Positions 55,767 to 64,000 are shown, counted from the first letter of the stretch. The stretch is DNA of 64,000 bases from an uncultured Paracoccaceae bacterium (GCA_947493145.1 CANLPZ010000001.1:496001-560000); one strand, 5' to 3'. Notes: generated by a model not told the origin, from the sequence alone. Made by a program: numbers and translations.

Positions 55767-56572
55767 CCCAGCGTGTGTTTATAACCGGTGGCGCGGGCGG
55801 TTTGGGCCGCGAAATGGCCCGCCTATGGGCGGCGCGAGGCGCACAGGTGCTGATCGGTGACATCGACCTTGACGCTGCCCAAACCACCGCCAGCGAAATT
55901 GGCGCCAGCGCCATTCGGTGTGATGTGACCTCGCCCGAGGATTTCGCACAGGTCGCCACATGGATCAGCGACCACTGGGGCGGACTGGACGTACTGGTGA
56001 ATAACGCTGGCGTGGCCCAGATGGGCCCGATGGACAAAACCACAGTTGAAGACTGGCAATGGGCGATTGACATCAATGTGTTGGGCATCGTGCGCGCCTG
56101 CGAAGCGCTGTTGCCCTTGATGGGGGCCGGCGGGCGGATGCTGAACATTGCCTCTATGGCCGCGATGCTGCACCTACCGGGTGCGGCCGCCTATAACGCG
56201 ACCAAGGCGGCGGTGCTGGCCATTTCAGAAACGCTTATGCTCGAGCTGGAACCGCGCGGCATTTCGGTGCAGGTCGCCTGTCCCGCGTTTTTCCGCACGG
56301 ATCTGGCCAAGAACATGCGCGCCTCGGACGCTGAATCCGCCCGTGTCACCACGCGCTTGGTGGAACGCTCGCGTCTTGGCGCGCCCGAGATCGCAGCCGC
56401 GATCCTTGGCGGTTTCGATACAGGCACGCCACATATCTTTACCCATCCCAATTCACGCCGCACATGGCTGTTCAAACGATATCTGCCCTTTGGCACGTTC
56501 CAGAACATGATGCGCAAACAATTGAAAAAGCTGGAACAACGCCTTGCTCGCCCACAGGGAGGCAAATCATGA
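55763..56572 (+). CDS. Short-chain dehydrogenase/reductase (first)
   Basis: 269 residues, classical SDR. Cofactor loop TGGAGGLGREMARL, DVTSPEDFAQ, NNAGVAQMG, catalytic Ser in NIASMAAM and Tyr/Lys in YNATKAAVL. Could reduce a keto-acyl-CoA to hydroxyacyl-CoA or run the reverse. ATGA overlaps on both sides show tight translational coupling. Confidence 0.9.
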   Translation: MTQRVFITGGAGGLGREMARLWAARGAQVLIGDIDLDAAQTTASEIGASAIRCDVTSPEDFAQVATWISDHWGGLDVLVNNAGVAQMGPMDKTTVEDWQWAIDINVLGIVRACEALLPLMGAGGRMLNIASMAAMLHLPGAAAYNATKAAVLAISETLMLELEPRGISVQVACPAFFRTDLAKNMRASDAESARVTTRLVERSRLGAPEIAAAILGGFDTGTPHIFTHPNSRRTWLFKRYLPFGTFQNMMRKQLKKLEQRLARPQGGKS

Positions 56573-57633
56573 GCACCGCAATCGACCAAGCGGGAACCGT
56601 CCGCACAGGCGAAGAGATCAACCTTGATACATTGCTGCCATGGTTGCGCGACCAAATTCCGACAGCCACAGGCAAACCAGAGGTCACGCAGTTTTCCGGT
56701 GGGGCATCAAATTGGACGTATCGTCTGAAATTCGAAACCGAAGACCTGATCCTGCGCCGCCCCCCTGCGGGAACGCGGGCGAAATCGGCCCACGATATGG
56801 GGCGCGAATACCGCCTCCAAAAGGCGCTGCGGCCGCATTTCCCACTTGTGCCGCCCATGCGCACCTATACGGATGATCCGGCTGTTTTGGGCGATGAATT
56901 CTATATCATGGATCGGATCGAGGGGATCATCCCACGCCGCAACCTGCCCCGCAGCGTTACCCTGAACGCGGATCAAACACGGAAGATGTGTACCAATGTG
57001 CTGGATGCATTGGTCGCCCTGCATAAGGTCGATTACAAAGCGGCGGGGCTGGACAATCTTGGCGCCGGTGCCGGCTATGTCACTCGTCAGATCGAGGGCT
57101 GGAACGGCCGCTATGACAAGGCCCGCACGTGGAATGTGCCCCGTGGCCGCAAGATCATGAACTGGCTGGCCGACAACATTCCCGCGCAAGAAACGCTTTG
57201 CATCACGCATAATGATTTCCGCTTTGACAACGTTGTGCTGGATGTAAACGACCCCACTCGCGTGATCGGCATATTGGATTGGGAATTGGCCACCATTGGT
57301 GATCCTTTCATGGATCTGGGCAATTTACTGGCCTATTGGGTTGAGGCGAGCGATGACCGACTGGCCCGATCCACGCGCCGCCAACCCACCACGATGGACG
57401 GTATGATGACCCGCGATGAAGTGATCGAATATTACTGCAACGCCATGGGCCATCGCCCCGACAACATGGCCTTTTACGAGGTCTACGGGCTGTTCCGTCT
57501 GTCAGCCATCGCGCAGCAGATCTACTATCGTTACCACCACAAACAAACCCGCAATCCGGCGTTCAAACATTTCTGGGTGTTCGTCAACTACCTGCATTGG
57601 CGTGCCAAACGTCGGATCAAGGCAGGTGGCTGA
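56569..57633 (+). CDS. APH-type phosphotransferase (possible hydroxyacyl-CoA kinase)
   Basis: 354 residues, aminoglycoside-phosphotransferase-like kinase fold. N-lobe (about 30-120: FSGGASNWTYRL, LILRRPP), catalytic loop HNDFRFDNVVLD and Mg2+ loop GILDWELATIGDPFMDLGNL. This subgroup is homologous to the N-terminal kinase of mammalian ACAD10/ACAD11 and to LvaA of the levulinate pathway, which phosphorylate the 4-hydroxyl of acyl-CoAs. Placement next to an ACAD11-like dehydrogenase supports that role over antibiotic resistance. Start fixed by the 4-bp overlap. Confidence 0.9.
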   Translation: MSTAIDQAGTVRTGEEINLDTLLPWLRDQIPTATGKPEVTQFSGGASNWTYRLKFETEDLILRRPPAGTRAKSAHDMGREYRLQKALRPHFPLVPPMRTYTDDPAVLGDEFYIMDRIEGIIPRRNLPRSVTLNADQTRKMCTNVLDALVALHKVDYKAAGLDNLGAGAGYVTRQIEGWNGRYDKARTWNVPRGRKIMNWLADNIPAQETLCITHNDFRFDNVVLDVNDPTRVIGILDWELATIGDPFMDLGNLLAYWVEASDDRLARSTRRQPTTMDGMMTRDEVIEYYCNAMGHRPDNMAFYEVYGLFRLSAIAQQIYYRYHHKQTRNPAFKHFWVFVNYLHWRAKRRIKAGG

Positions 57634-58292
57634 TGACCCGTGTCATCCTTATTCGTCATGGTCAGGCAAGTTTTGGCGCAAGCGATTACGATTGCCTCAG
57701 CGACATCGGCGCACGTCAGGCTGAACTCATACAAACACATGTGCCCAAAGATGCAAATCTAATCTGCGGAACCCTACGCCGCCATCAACAAACGGCGCAA
57801 GGTGCTGCACCCGATGCGTTTGTTCAGCATGATGAGGATTGGAACGAATTTGATTACCTCGATGTTATCGGTGCGCTCCGACCCGATCTCAACACGCAAG
57901 ACGCCCTGATTACCGAAATGCGCAGCAAAACAGATCCAAAACGCGCCTTTCAAACACTTTATTCAACGGCCATGGATCGGTGGGCAAGTGGGAGACATGA
58001 CGCCGACTATACGGAATCACGTCCAGTATTTCGCGCCCGCGTGGCACGTGCCTTGGACCGGCTACGGGCAACAGCAGATCGCCCGTGCGTTGTCTTCACC
58101 TCTGGCGGCCCAATCGCGGCGGTGGTGCAAAGCGCACTGTCCCTGTCTGAACCCGTTACGCGCCAAATCGAGTTCACGCTCGCCAACGCCTCGTTCACAT
58201 CCCTGTCCGTGTCACCCGACACAACGAAGTTGATCTCTTTCAACTCATTCACACATCTGGAAACACACCATGACCTTGTCACCTACCGATAA
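57633..58292 (+). CDS. Histidine phosphatase family protein
   Basis: 219 residues, phosphoglycerate-mutase-like fold. Catalytic RHG in VILIRHGQASFG, Arg in CGTLRRHQQTAQG, and second His region replaced by VVFTSGGPIAAVV, so the canonical distal GH motif is changed to SGG. Its phosphatase substrate is unknown; the operon context next to a kinase suggests it acts on a phosphorylated intermediate or by-product. Overlaps the previous stop by 1 bp. Confidence 0.85.
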   Translation: MTRVILIRHGQASFGASDYDCLSDIGARQAELIQTHVPKDANLICGTLRRHQQTAQGAAPDAFVQHDEDWNEFDYLDVIGALRPDLNTQDALITEMRSKTDPKRAFQTLYSTAMDRWASGRHDADYTESRPVFRARVARALDRLRATADRPCVVFTSGGPIAAVVQSALSLSEPVTRQIEFTLANASFTSLSVSPDTTKLISFNSFTHLETHHDLVTYR

Positions 58293-59046
58293 CCGTCCCG
58301 TTGTTTTGATTACGGGGGCTAGCTCCGGACTTGGGGCGGGGATGGCCCGCGAATTTGTGGCGCGCGGATATGATCTTGCACTATGTGCACGTCGGCTTGA
58401 GCCGATGGCGGAGCTTCGTACAGAATTACAGGCAAAATTCCCGAACGCCCGTATCGAACTGGCCCGTTTGGATGTGACAAATTATAGCGAAGTACAGAAA
58501 ACCTTTGCCGATTTTCACAACAGCTACGGGCGACTTGATAAGGTGATTGTCAATGCGGGGATTGGTTCTGGTGCACCAATCGGCAAAGGCGACATGGGAG
58601 CAAACATCAAGGTGATCGAGACCAATTTCACCGCGGCCCTTGCCCAATCCGAAGCTGCTATGGAAATTTTCCGCACCGCGGGTCACGGCCATATCGTTTT
58701 CATTTCCTCGATGAGCGCCATGCGCGGACTGCGGGGCATGATGACATCCTATTCCGCATCCAAGGCCGCTGTTGCGACATTGGCCGAAGGACTGCGCGGC
58801 GAGGTCTTGCGTAAGAAAGGGATCGACGTCACGACGATTTTCCCGGGCTATATCGCAACCGAAATCAATGCCGATGTACCCAAATCGCGCACCCCATTCA
58901 TCATTGACGCAGCGAAAGGGTGTCGTTTGCTGGTCAATGCCATTGAACGGCGTCCGGCCAAAGCGTATGTGCCATGGTGGCCATGGGCCCCTATGGGATG
59001 GATCATGCGCAATGCTCCGCTTTCTTTGGTGATGAAATTGACATGA
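58270..59046 (+). CDS. Short-chain dehydrogenase/reductase (second)
   Basis: 258 residues. TGASSGLGAGMAREF, DVTNYSEVQ, VNAGIGSGA, catalytic SSMSAM and YSASKAAVA. Resembles SDRs that act on lipid or steroid-like substrates; the C-terminus is hydrophobic with Trp residues (YVPWWPWAPMGWIM), suggesting membrane contact. Overlaps the phosphatase gene by 23 bp, starting after ACCATG. Confidence 0.88.
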   Translation: MTLSPTDNRPVVLITGASSGLGAGMAREFVARGYDLALCARRLEPMAELRTELQAKFPNARIELARLDVTNYSEVQKTFADFHNSYGRLDKVIVNAGIGSGAPIGKGDMGANIKVIETNFTAALAQSEAAMEIFRTAGHGHIVFISSMSAMRGLRGMMTSYSASKAAVATLAEGLRGEVLRKKGIDVTTIFPGYIATEINADVPKSRTPFIIDAAKGCRLLVNAIERRPAKAYVPWWPWAPMGWIMRNAPLSLVMKLT

Positions 59047-59558
59047 CACAACGCCCAAACAATCACCTCAACAGTGTAATCAAACGTCTCTCAAAACTGC
59101 CTGCCGCGTTGCGTCTTCGGGGGTTTGACATTGCGTTTGGCGCTTATACGCGTGCCTACCGTCACTTAGGCGTGCGCACCGTGGTGTTGGAACCGACGCA
59201 GGTGGTTATGACCCTCAAGAACCGCAAACGCCTGCGCAATCATGTGGGCGGCATTCACGGGGTTATTTGTCAGGTTCCGGCCGAATATGCAGCCGGCGTT
59301 CTGGTTGGTCATTGGGTTCCAAACGGCACGGTGATCGTGGTCAAAAACATTGCGGCAAACCTGCAAAAACCTGTGCGAGGCAACATCCGTGCCGTGGCGC
59401 GATTGCCGCAAGACGCATTGTCGCCGATCATGACCCAACCCAAGGGAGAAGTGCAGGTGCCAGTCGACATCAGTGATGAAACCGGAGGCGTGCCAATGAC
59501 CGCACACATCACAATGGCATGGTTCGAAAAAGGCACACGTCGCACCGCAGCCGATTGA
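59043..59558 (+). CDS. DUF4442 hotdog-fold protein
   Basis: 171 residues, thioesterase-like hotdog fold of the DUF4442 type: HVGGIHGVICQVPAEYAAGV holds the usual His-x-x-x-Ile-H and Glu region; later MTAHITMAWFEK. May hydrolyse an acyl-CoA end product of the operon. Start ATG overlaps the SDR stop (ACATGAC). Last gene of the unit. Confidence 0.82.
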   Translation: MTQRPNNHLNSVIKRLSKLPAALRLRGFDIAFGAYTRAYRHLGVRTVVLEPTQVVMTLKNRKRLRNHVGGIHGVICQVPAEYAAGVLVGHWVPNGTVIVVKNIAANLQKPVRGNIRAVARLPQDALSPIMTQPKGEVQVPVDISDETGGVPMTAHITMAWFEKGTRRTAAD

Positions 59559-59696
59559 GCACTGAGAGATTGCTGCCGTGTTGTTGTGTTGCCCTCCAGC
59601 GCGCGCATGTAATCGCTGTATCGGGCATACCAAACAGCGCAGCACCCGAACTGTCACCGACCCAAGGATGCCTCACAAACAAGCAATATGCATAAG

Positions 59697-59716
59697 GTCC
59701 GGCAAGATTGCCGGAC
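59697..59716. terminator. Hairpin between convergent genes
   Basis: GTCCGGCA / TGCCGGAC 8-bp stem with a 4-nt loop in the 199 bp between the DUF4442 gene and the flavoprotein gene. No clear T-run, so termination is only possible. Confidence 0.45.
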
Positions 59717-59757
59717 TATTGCGTTTATTCGCGCCTAAGGGGTGGCGTGGCGTTGCT

Positions 59758-61428
59758 TTACTTTGTGTCCGCCACCGCCATGCGGCCGGCTTGGCGGCCC
59801 GAGAAAATACACCCGCCCAAAAACGTGCCTTCCAATGCGCGGTAGCCGTGATAGCCGCCGCCGCCAAAACCTGACACCTCGCCCGCCGCATAGAGGCCAG
59901 GCATGACCTCGGCCCCGCGCCCTGCGGCCTGACGGAAGCAACGCCCGCCCAGATCCGTTTCGATCCCGCCCAGTGTTTTACGTGTCAGTATGTTGAGCCT
60001 GACCGCGATAAGCGGCCCGTGCTTTGGATCAAGGATCTTATGGGGCTTGGCGGTGCGGATCAGTTTGTCACCGATGTAGTTGCGATAAGTCCGCAGCCCC
60101 ATGATCTGCTGATCCTTGGTGAATTTGTTGTCGATCTGTCGGTCGCGGTCTTCGATCTGGGCCTTGATCGCCCCAACGTCGAGCAAATCATTGCCCGCGA
60201 TTTTGTTCATCTTGGCCACAAGGTCGGGCAAATTGTCGGCCACGGCGAAATCCTCACCATGATCCTTAAAGGCTTCGACAGGCCCTGTCGCTTTCGGGCC
60301 AAAGGCGCGGCCTGCGACCATTTTCCAGTTCTTGCCGGTGATATCAGGGTTTTGTTCGGACCCAGACAGGGCGAATTCTTTCTTGATGATCGACTGGGTC
60401 AGGATGAACCAAGTGTAATCATAGCCCGTTTCCATAATGTCATGGAGCGACCCAAGGCTGTCATACCCAGGATAGTTCGGTGCCTTCATCCGTTTGCCCG
60501 TGGCGTCCATCCACATTGACGAAGGCCCTGGCAGAATGCGGATCGCATGATCGGGCCAGATCGGATCCCAGTTACGCACCCCTTCAACATAGTGCCACAT
60601 CCGGTCCTTGTTAATCGTGTTTGCCCCTGCCCCCTCAGAAATGCCAATCATGCGGCCATCCACATGGGCCGGCACGCCCTTGATCATATGCGAAGGTGGC
60701 TTGCCCAGACGTTTGGGCCAGCTTTGGCGCACCAGATCCAGATTGCCGCCAATCCCGCCCGAACAAACGATCACTGCTGGTGCACGAAATTCAAAATCTC
60801 CGACAACGTCGCGGTTGGTGGGCTGACCACGATCGGATGTATCAGGTGCCAGAACTGATCCTTTGATGCCAACACAGGCGCCTGCTTCGACGATCAGGTT
60901 ATCGACCTGATGACGAAATTTAATTTCGATCTTACCCTCGGCCATCATAGCACGCGCACGGTTTTCGAACACGTCGACAACCCCCGGCCCAGTGCCCCAT
61001 GTCACATGGAAACGTGGGACCGAATTGCCATGAGACGAGGCATCAATCCCGCCCCGTTCGGCCCAGCCGACGATCGGGAAAATTTTATGCCCCATCGATC
61101 GCAACCAGTCGCGTTTTTCGCTGGCGGCAAACTCAACAAAGGCCCGTGCCCATTTTTGTGGCCAATAGTCTTCGTCACGGTCAAACCCTGCGGCTCCCTG
61201 CCAATCCGCCCACGCCAGATCAAAGCTGTCTTTAACGCCAAGGCGCCGTTGCTCGGGTGTGTCCACCATGAATAACCCACCCAAAGACCAGAACGCCTGA
61301 CCTCCCAGATTGGCTTCGCTTTCTTGATCAACGATCAGAACTTTGGCCCCTGCATCAGCCGCTTCAGTGGCCGCGACCAAACCGGCCAAACCACCACCAA
61401 CAACAATAACATCCACCAAATTGCCCAT
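59758..61428 (-). CDS. FAD-binding dehydrogenase (KstD / fumarate-reductase-like)
   Basis: 556 residues. N-terminal dinucleotide-binding motif IVVGGGLAGLVAATEAADAG, a flavoprotein core (GGQAFWSLGG) and C-terminal FGGGGYHGYRALEGTFLGG that closes the FAD site. Belongs to the large family that includes ketosteroid dehydrogenases and FAD-dependent fumarate-reductase-like enzymes (COG3573 type). No signal peptide. GGGAGGAG precedes the ATG at 61428. Divergent from a TetR gene 84 bp away, with palindromes between. Substrate unknown. Confidence 0.87.
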   Translation of the reverse strand: MGNLVDVIVVGGGLAGLVAATEAADAGAKVLIVDQESEANLGGQAFWSLGGLFMVDTPEQRRLGVKDSFDLAWADWQGAAGFDRDEDYWPQKWARAFVEFAASEKRDWLRSMGHKIFPIVGWAERGGIDASSHGNSVPRFHVTWGTGPGVVDVFENRARAMMAEGKIEIKFRHQVDNLIVEAGACVGIKGSVLAPDTSDRGQPTNRDVVGDFEFRAPAVIVCSGGIGGNLDLVRQSWPKRLGKPPSHMIKGVPAHVDGRMIGISEGAGANTINKDRMWHYVEGVRNWDPIWPDHAIRILPGPSSMWMDATGKRMKAPNYPGYDSLGSLHDIMETGYDYTWFILTQSIIKKEFALSGSEQNPDITGKNWKMVAGRAFGPKATGPVEAFKDHGEDFAVADNLPDLVAKMNKIAGNDLLDVGAIKAQIEDRDRQIDNKFTKDQQIMGLRTYRNYIGDKLIRTAKPHKILDPKHGPLIAVRLNILTRKTLGGIETDLGGRCFRQAAGRGAEVMPGLYAAGEVSGFGGGGYHGYRALEGTFLGGCIFSGRQAGRMAVADTK

Positions 61429-61455
61429 GGTGTACTCCTCCCGATCCTGACACAC

Positions 61456-61490
61456 TTGTATACAAATATGAATTGAATACAGTATTGTAT
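61456..61490. promoter_or_regulatory. Operator candidates between flavoprotein and TetR genes
   Basis: Perfect palindrome TTGTATACAA (61456-61465) and, 12 bp on, ATACA-GTAT-TGTAT (61477-61490). Both share TGTAT/ATACA half-sites and lie in the only 84 bp between the two genes. Confidence 0.55.
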
Positions 61491-61512
61491 CGAAAAGCCA
61501 GAAAGGCAAAAC

Positions 61513-62133
61513 ATGATTGAGGGTGAACGTAACGTCACAACGCCCGAGCGATCGCGTCGCCCCAAACGCGAAGAAGTTCGCATGCGGCTAATCGAGGGTG
61601 CGATGCAAGCCTTTGCTGAAAAGGGCTTTTCCGGCGCATCCATCGATTTCATATGCGAACGGGCGGGCTTTTCTCGGGGGGCTTTCTACTCGAATTTCGA
61701 CGACAAAGACGCATTGTTCTTTGCGCTGTATGATCTGCGAACCGACCGAATTCACGCGCGTTTAAGCCGAATCGCATCTGCAGCGCAGGGCGCTGACGAC
61801 CCTTTGGCTTTTCTTGCACGAGAACTGCAAGACCCCGACGAAGACGAACTAAAGTGGGATGTTCTTAATAAGGAATTTATCGTTCACGCCTTACGCAACA
61901 CTGCCGCGCGCGAACGCTTACTGGCCTCGCGCGAAGGGAGCAAAGCGCGGCTGTCCGATACTTTGATCACCCTGCGCCCTGAATTGGCAAAATCGCCTGA
62001 AACGCTTGATCGGTTTTGCCGTATTTTCGTGGCGGTGCATGAGGGCGAGCTGACGCAGCTTGGTGTTGATCCGTCATTGAAAGAGCAGAATTCGCTCCTC
62101 GTTGACGTTGTCGAGTGGATTTTTTCCACCTGA
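61513..62133 (+). CDS. TetR/AcrR family regulator
   Basis: 206 residues. HTH at about 25-70 (QAFAEKGFSGASIDFICERAGFSRGAFYSNFDDK), then a helical effector domain. Probably represses itself and the divergent flavoprotein through the TGTAT/ATACA sites. AAAGG precedes the ATG. A strong terminator follows. Confidence 0.9.
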   Translation: MIEGERNVTTPERSRRPKREEVRMRLIEGAMQAFAEKGFSGASIDFICERAGFSRGAFYSNFDDKDALFFALYDLRTDRIHARLSRIASAAQGADDPLAFLARELQDPDEDELKWDVLNKEFIVHALRNTAARERLLASREGSKARLSDTLITLRPELAKSPETLDRFCRIFVAVHEGELTQLGVDPSLKEQNSLLVDVVEWIFST

Positions 62134-62160
62134 ATGATCCGCCCGTCACACCCAAAGGAA

Positions 62161-62191
62161 AAGGGGCGCTTTAAAGCGCCCCTTCTGTTTT
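62161..62191. terminator. Bidirectional terminator TetR / BCCT
   Basis: 10-bp stem AAGGGGCGCT / AGCGCCCCTT with TTAA loop. T-rich on the right, and TTTTCC on the other strand. It lies between two convergent genes; the BCCT stop codon is at its edge. Confidence 0.88.
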
Positions 62192-63992
62192 ATTCAGCGT
62201 TATGCACGGTTTGAACACCGTTTTTCTCACGCATGCCGTCTTTGACGATCGCTTTAACAAGTGCGACGCACATCAAAAGCATTACGATCGAAAACGGTAG
62301 CGCGCCGATGACCATGGCGGATTGGATCGCCCCAACGCCCCCCGCGATCAGCAAGCCACCAACAACCAGCGACAATGCTACACCCCAGAACAGGATATGT
62401 GGACGGCCAGATGGCTTTTCGGCACCCGCTGCGTTGATCGTGTTCACAATCAGGATCGCGGAGTCAGCCGTTGTCACAAGGTAAGTGAGCAGCAGCACAA
62501 CAACGATCACAGCCATGATCCACGCAAGGCCAGAGCCCAGCATGAAGTCGAGCATCGCGAACAGTTGGTTTTGCTGACCGGCGCCGGAAATCGCGTCACC
62601 CGCGTCACCGTTTAGGGTCAGATCAATCGCGGTCCCGCCGACAATTGTGAACCAGATAAAGCACATCAGGGATGGGATGATGATCGCACCCAAGATGTAT
62701 TCACGAAGCGAGCGACCACGAGAAATACGTGCAAGGAACACGCCCACGAAAGGCGCAAACGCGATCCACCACGCCCAGTAGAACACAGACCAAGCATCTT
62801 GCCATCCAGACAGACGGCTGTCGGTACCTGCAGCGTAGGCGGCTGCAATATCGGCTTCTGACAGCGCCGCTGCGGATGCTGGCAGACCTTCGGTAAAGGA
62901 CGCGAGTGAGCCCCATGTGTTTGTTGCGCCAGAATAAATGGATGCAATGTCTTCGGCGGGTAGCGCCTGTACTGCGGCAGGCAATGCAGCATTGAACGTA
63001 TCCTCAGGCACAGTGCCCCAAACGGTGAACAACAGCTGTGGCAATTGTGTGATGTACGCGATCAGGCCGTCGAACAAGGCGGTCAGGCCAAAGAACGTGG
63101 ACCCAAACAACAAGAAGAAGGCCAGCAAGAAGAAGCTAAGCCCCATGTTGATGTTTGAAAGCCATTTGATGCCTTTGCCAACGCCAGACAGCGCAGACAA
63201 TGTGGACGCCCCCATAATGACAAGAAGCGCCGTAATAACACCGCCCGTCGATGGTTTGCCTGTGTCAGCAACGATAAGCCAATCGCCAAACCCAATGCGG
63301 TGCAAACCAGAAACGAACTGTTCAACTCCAAAGCCCAGTGTTTGCGCCACGCCCAAGATCGTCGCAACAACCGCGACGACATCCACGATATGTCCAACAG
63401 TGCCGGACAGACGTTCACCAAACAGTGGTGTCAGTGCGGATCGGATTGTAAGCGGCAAGTTGCGGCGATAGGAAAAATACGCCAATGCCAACCCGACAAT
63501 GGCGTAACAGGCCCACGCAGAAAAACCCCAGTGCAAGAACGACCAGAGGTAAGCGTTGGTCACATTATCAGCGGCCGAGGCGGTCGTTTCGCCCATGATC
63601 GTATTCGGGTTAATTCCAAAGTGATACATCGGTTCAGCGGTTGCAAACGTCAGCATGCCAATGCCGATACCGGCCCCAAACATCATGGAAAACCAAGAGA
63701 AGTTGGAAAATTCAGGTTTGTCGCCTTCGACACCAAGCTTTAGTCGGCCCGTGCTTGGGATCAACGCCAAGACAACGCAGACGATAAGAAAGAGCGCAAC
63801 AACGTAAATGTACCAGCTTGAGAATATTCCAAGAAGGGATCCATTTAGGTCACCAAGGACCTTTGCTGCAGTTTCCGGCACTGCGATGGCCCAAACGATC
63901 AGGGCTGCGATCAAGATTTTAGATGTGATCGCGACGTCTTTGCTGAAACCAGCATAGAAGCCGCGTTCTGCGGTCTGGATGGGTAAGTCCAT
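62190..63992 (-). CDS. BCCT family (betaine/carnitine/choline-type) transporter
   Basis: 600 residues from the ATG at 63992; the frame stays open to the window edge, so the start could lie further up. Twelve helices of the BCCT fold: glycine-rich stretch MMFGAGIGIGMLTFATAEP and the Trp-rich WAWWIAFAPFVGVFLARISRG. Transports quaternary ammonium or sulfonium compounds (betaine, choline, DMSP, carnitine), likely driven by Na+ or H+. Before the Trp box is a long, Ala-rich insertion (about 330-410) with two similar copies, LPAEDIASIYSGAT and LSEADIAAAYAAGT. Confidence 0.92.
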   Translation of the reverse strand: MDLPIQTAERGFYAGFSKDVAITSKILIAALIVWAIAVPETAAKVLGDLNGSLLGIFSSWYIYVVALFLIVCVVLALIPSTGRLKLGVEGDKPEFSNFSWFSMMFGAGIGIGMLTFATAEPMYHFGINPNTIMGETTASAADNVTNAYLWSFLHWGFSAWACYAIVGLALAYFSYRRNLPLTIRSALTPLFGERLSGTVGHIVDVVAVVATILGVAQTLGFGVEQFVSGLHRIGFGDWLIVADTGKPSTGGVITALLVIMGASTLSALSGVGKGIKWLSNINMGLSFFLLAFFLLFGSTFFGLTALFDGLIAYITQLPQLLFTVWGTVPEDTFNAALPAAVQALPAEDIASIYSGATNTWGSLASFTEGLPASAAALSEADIAAAYAAGTDSRLSGWQDAWSVFYWAWWIAFAPFVGVFLARISRGRSLREYILGAIIIPSLMCFIWFTIVGGTAIDLTLNGDAGDAISGAGQQNQLFAMLDFMLGSGLAWIMAVIVVVLLLTYLVTTADSAILIVNTINAAGAEKPSGRPHILFWGVALSLVVGGLLIAGGVGAIQSAMVIGALPFSIVMLLMCVALVKAIVKDGMREKNGVQTVHNAE

Positions 63993-64000
63993 CAAAGGGG

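Noticed and set aside
56569..57633. Aminoglycoside resistance gene
   Set aside because: The APH fold is shared, but the ACAD10/11-type sequence and the acyl-CoA operon context point to a metabolic kinase.

Overview
The window looks like chromosome of a marine alphaproteobacterium, most likely Rhodobacterales (Roseobacter group). The reasons are the single-chain pyruvate carboxylase, the Na+-translocating NADH:quinone reductase (NQR), the urt/ure urea cluster, a roseobacter-like BCCT transporter, RTX and Hint surface proteins, and moderate G+C with frequent TTG leucine codons. The species cannot be named from the sequence. No phage, insertion sequence, CRISPR array or rRNA was seen.

Layout. 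1-11.8 kb: the 3' part of pyruvate carboxylase, a MAPEG protein, tRNA-Gly, a divergent TetR/DUF2306 pair, and a histidine block hisB-hisH-hisA-hisF-hisE interrupted by two opposite-strand genes (DUF2147, membrane protein) and a Hint-domain protein. 11.3-18.8 kb: CoA-binding and YHS proteins, a TrmH-family RNA methyltransferase, tRNA-Tyr, a convergent AGE epimerase / GH2 beta-mannosidase pair, and an exported thioredoxin with CcdA. 18.85-26.4 kb: nqrABCDEF on the minus strand, with the maturation genes apbE and nqrM divergent from it. 26.5-35.2 kb: a compact alginate-type cluster (Alg44-like, Alg8-like, AlgA, AlgD) followed by a large RTX protein. 35.2-40.3 kb: a minus-strand signalling block of globin, FIST (NosP-like) protein, LOV-containing hybrid histidine kinase and LuxR-type response regulator. 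40.4-51.7 kb: urease ureDABCEFG divergent from the urea ABC transporter urtABCDE. 51.9-61.4 kb: a LysR regulator and a tightly overlapping acyl-CoA operon (ligase, acyl-CoA dehydrogenase, SDR, APH-type kinase, histidine phosphatase, SDR, DUF4442), then an FAD flavoprotein opposite a TetR regulator. 62.2 kb to the end: a BCCT transporter.

How the parts work together. NQR, ApbE and NqrM form a self-contained sodium respiratory pump with its flavinylation and maturation factors. Urt imports urea and Ure hydrolyses it. AlgA and AlgD would make GDP-mannuronate for the Alg8/Alg44 synthase, but no Pseudomonas-type periplasmic or outer-membrane export genes are nearby. The acyl-CoA operon has the ligase, reductase, kinase and dehydrogenase set known from 4-hydroxyacid (levulinate-type) catabolism.

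The two most interesting systems are (i) the globin/FIST/LOV-kinase/regulator block, which could join nitric-oxide and blue-light sensing in one phosphorelay, and (ii) the kinase-containing acyl-CoA operon, whose base composition and leucine codon use look different from neighbouring genes.
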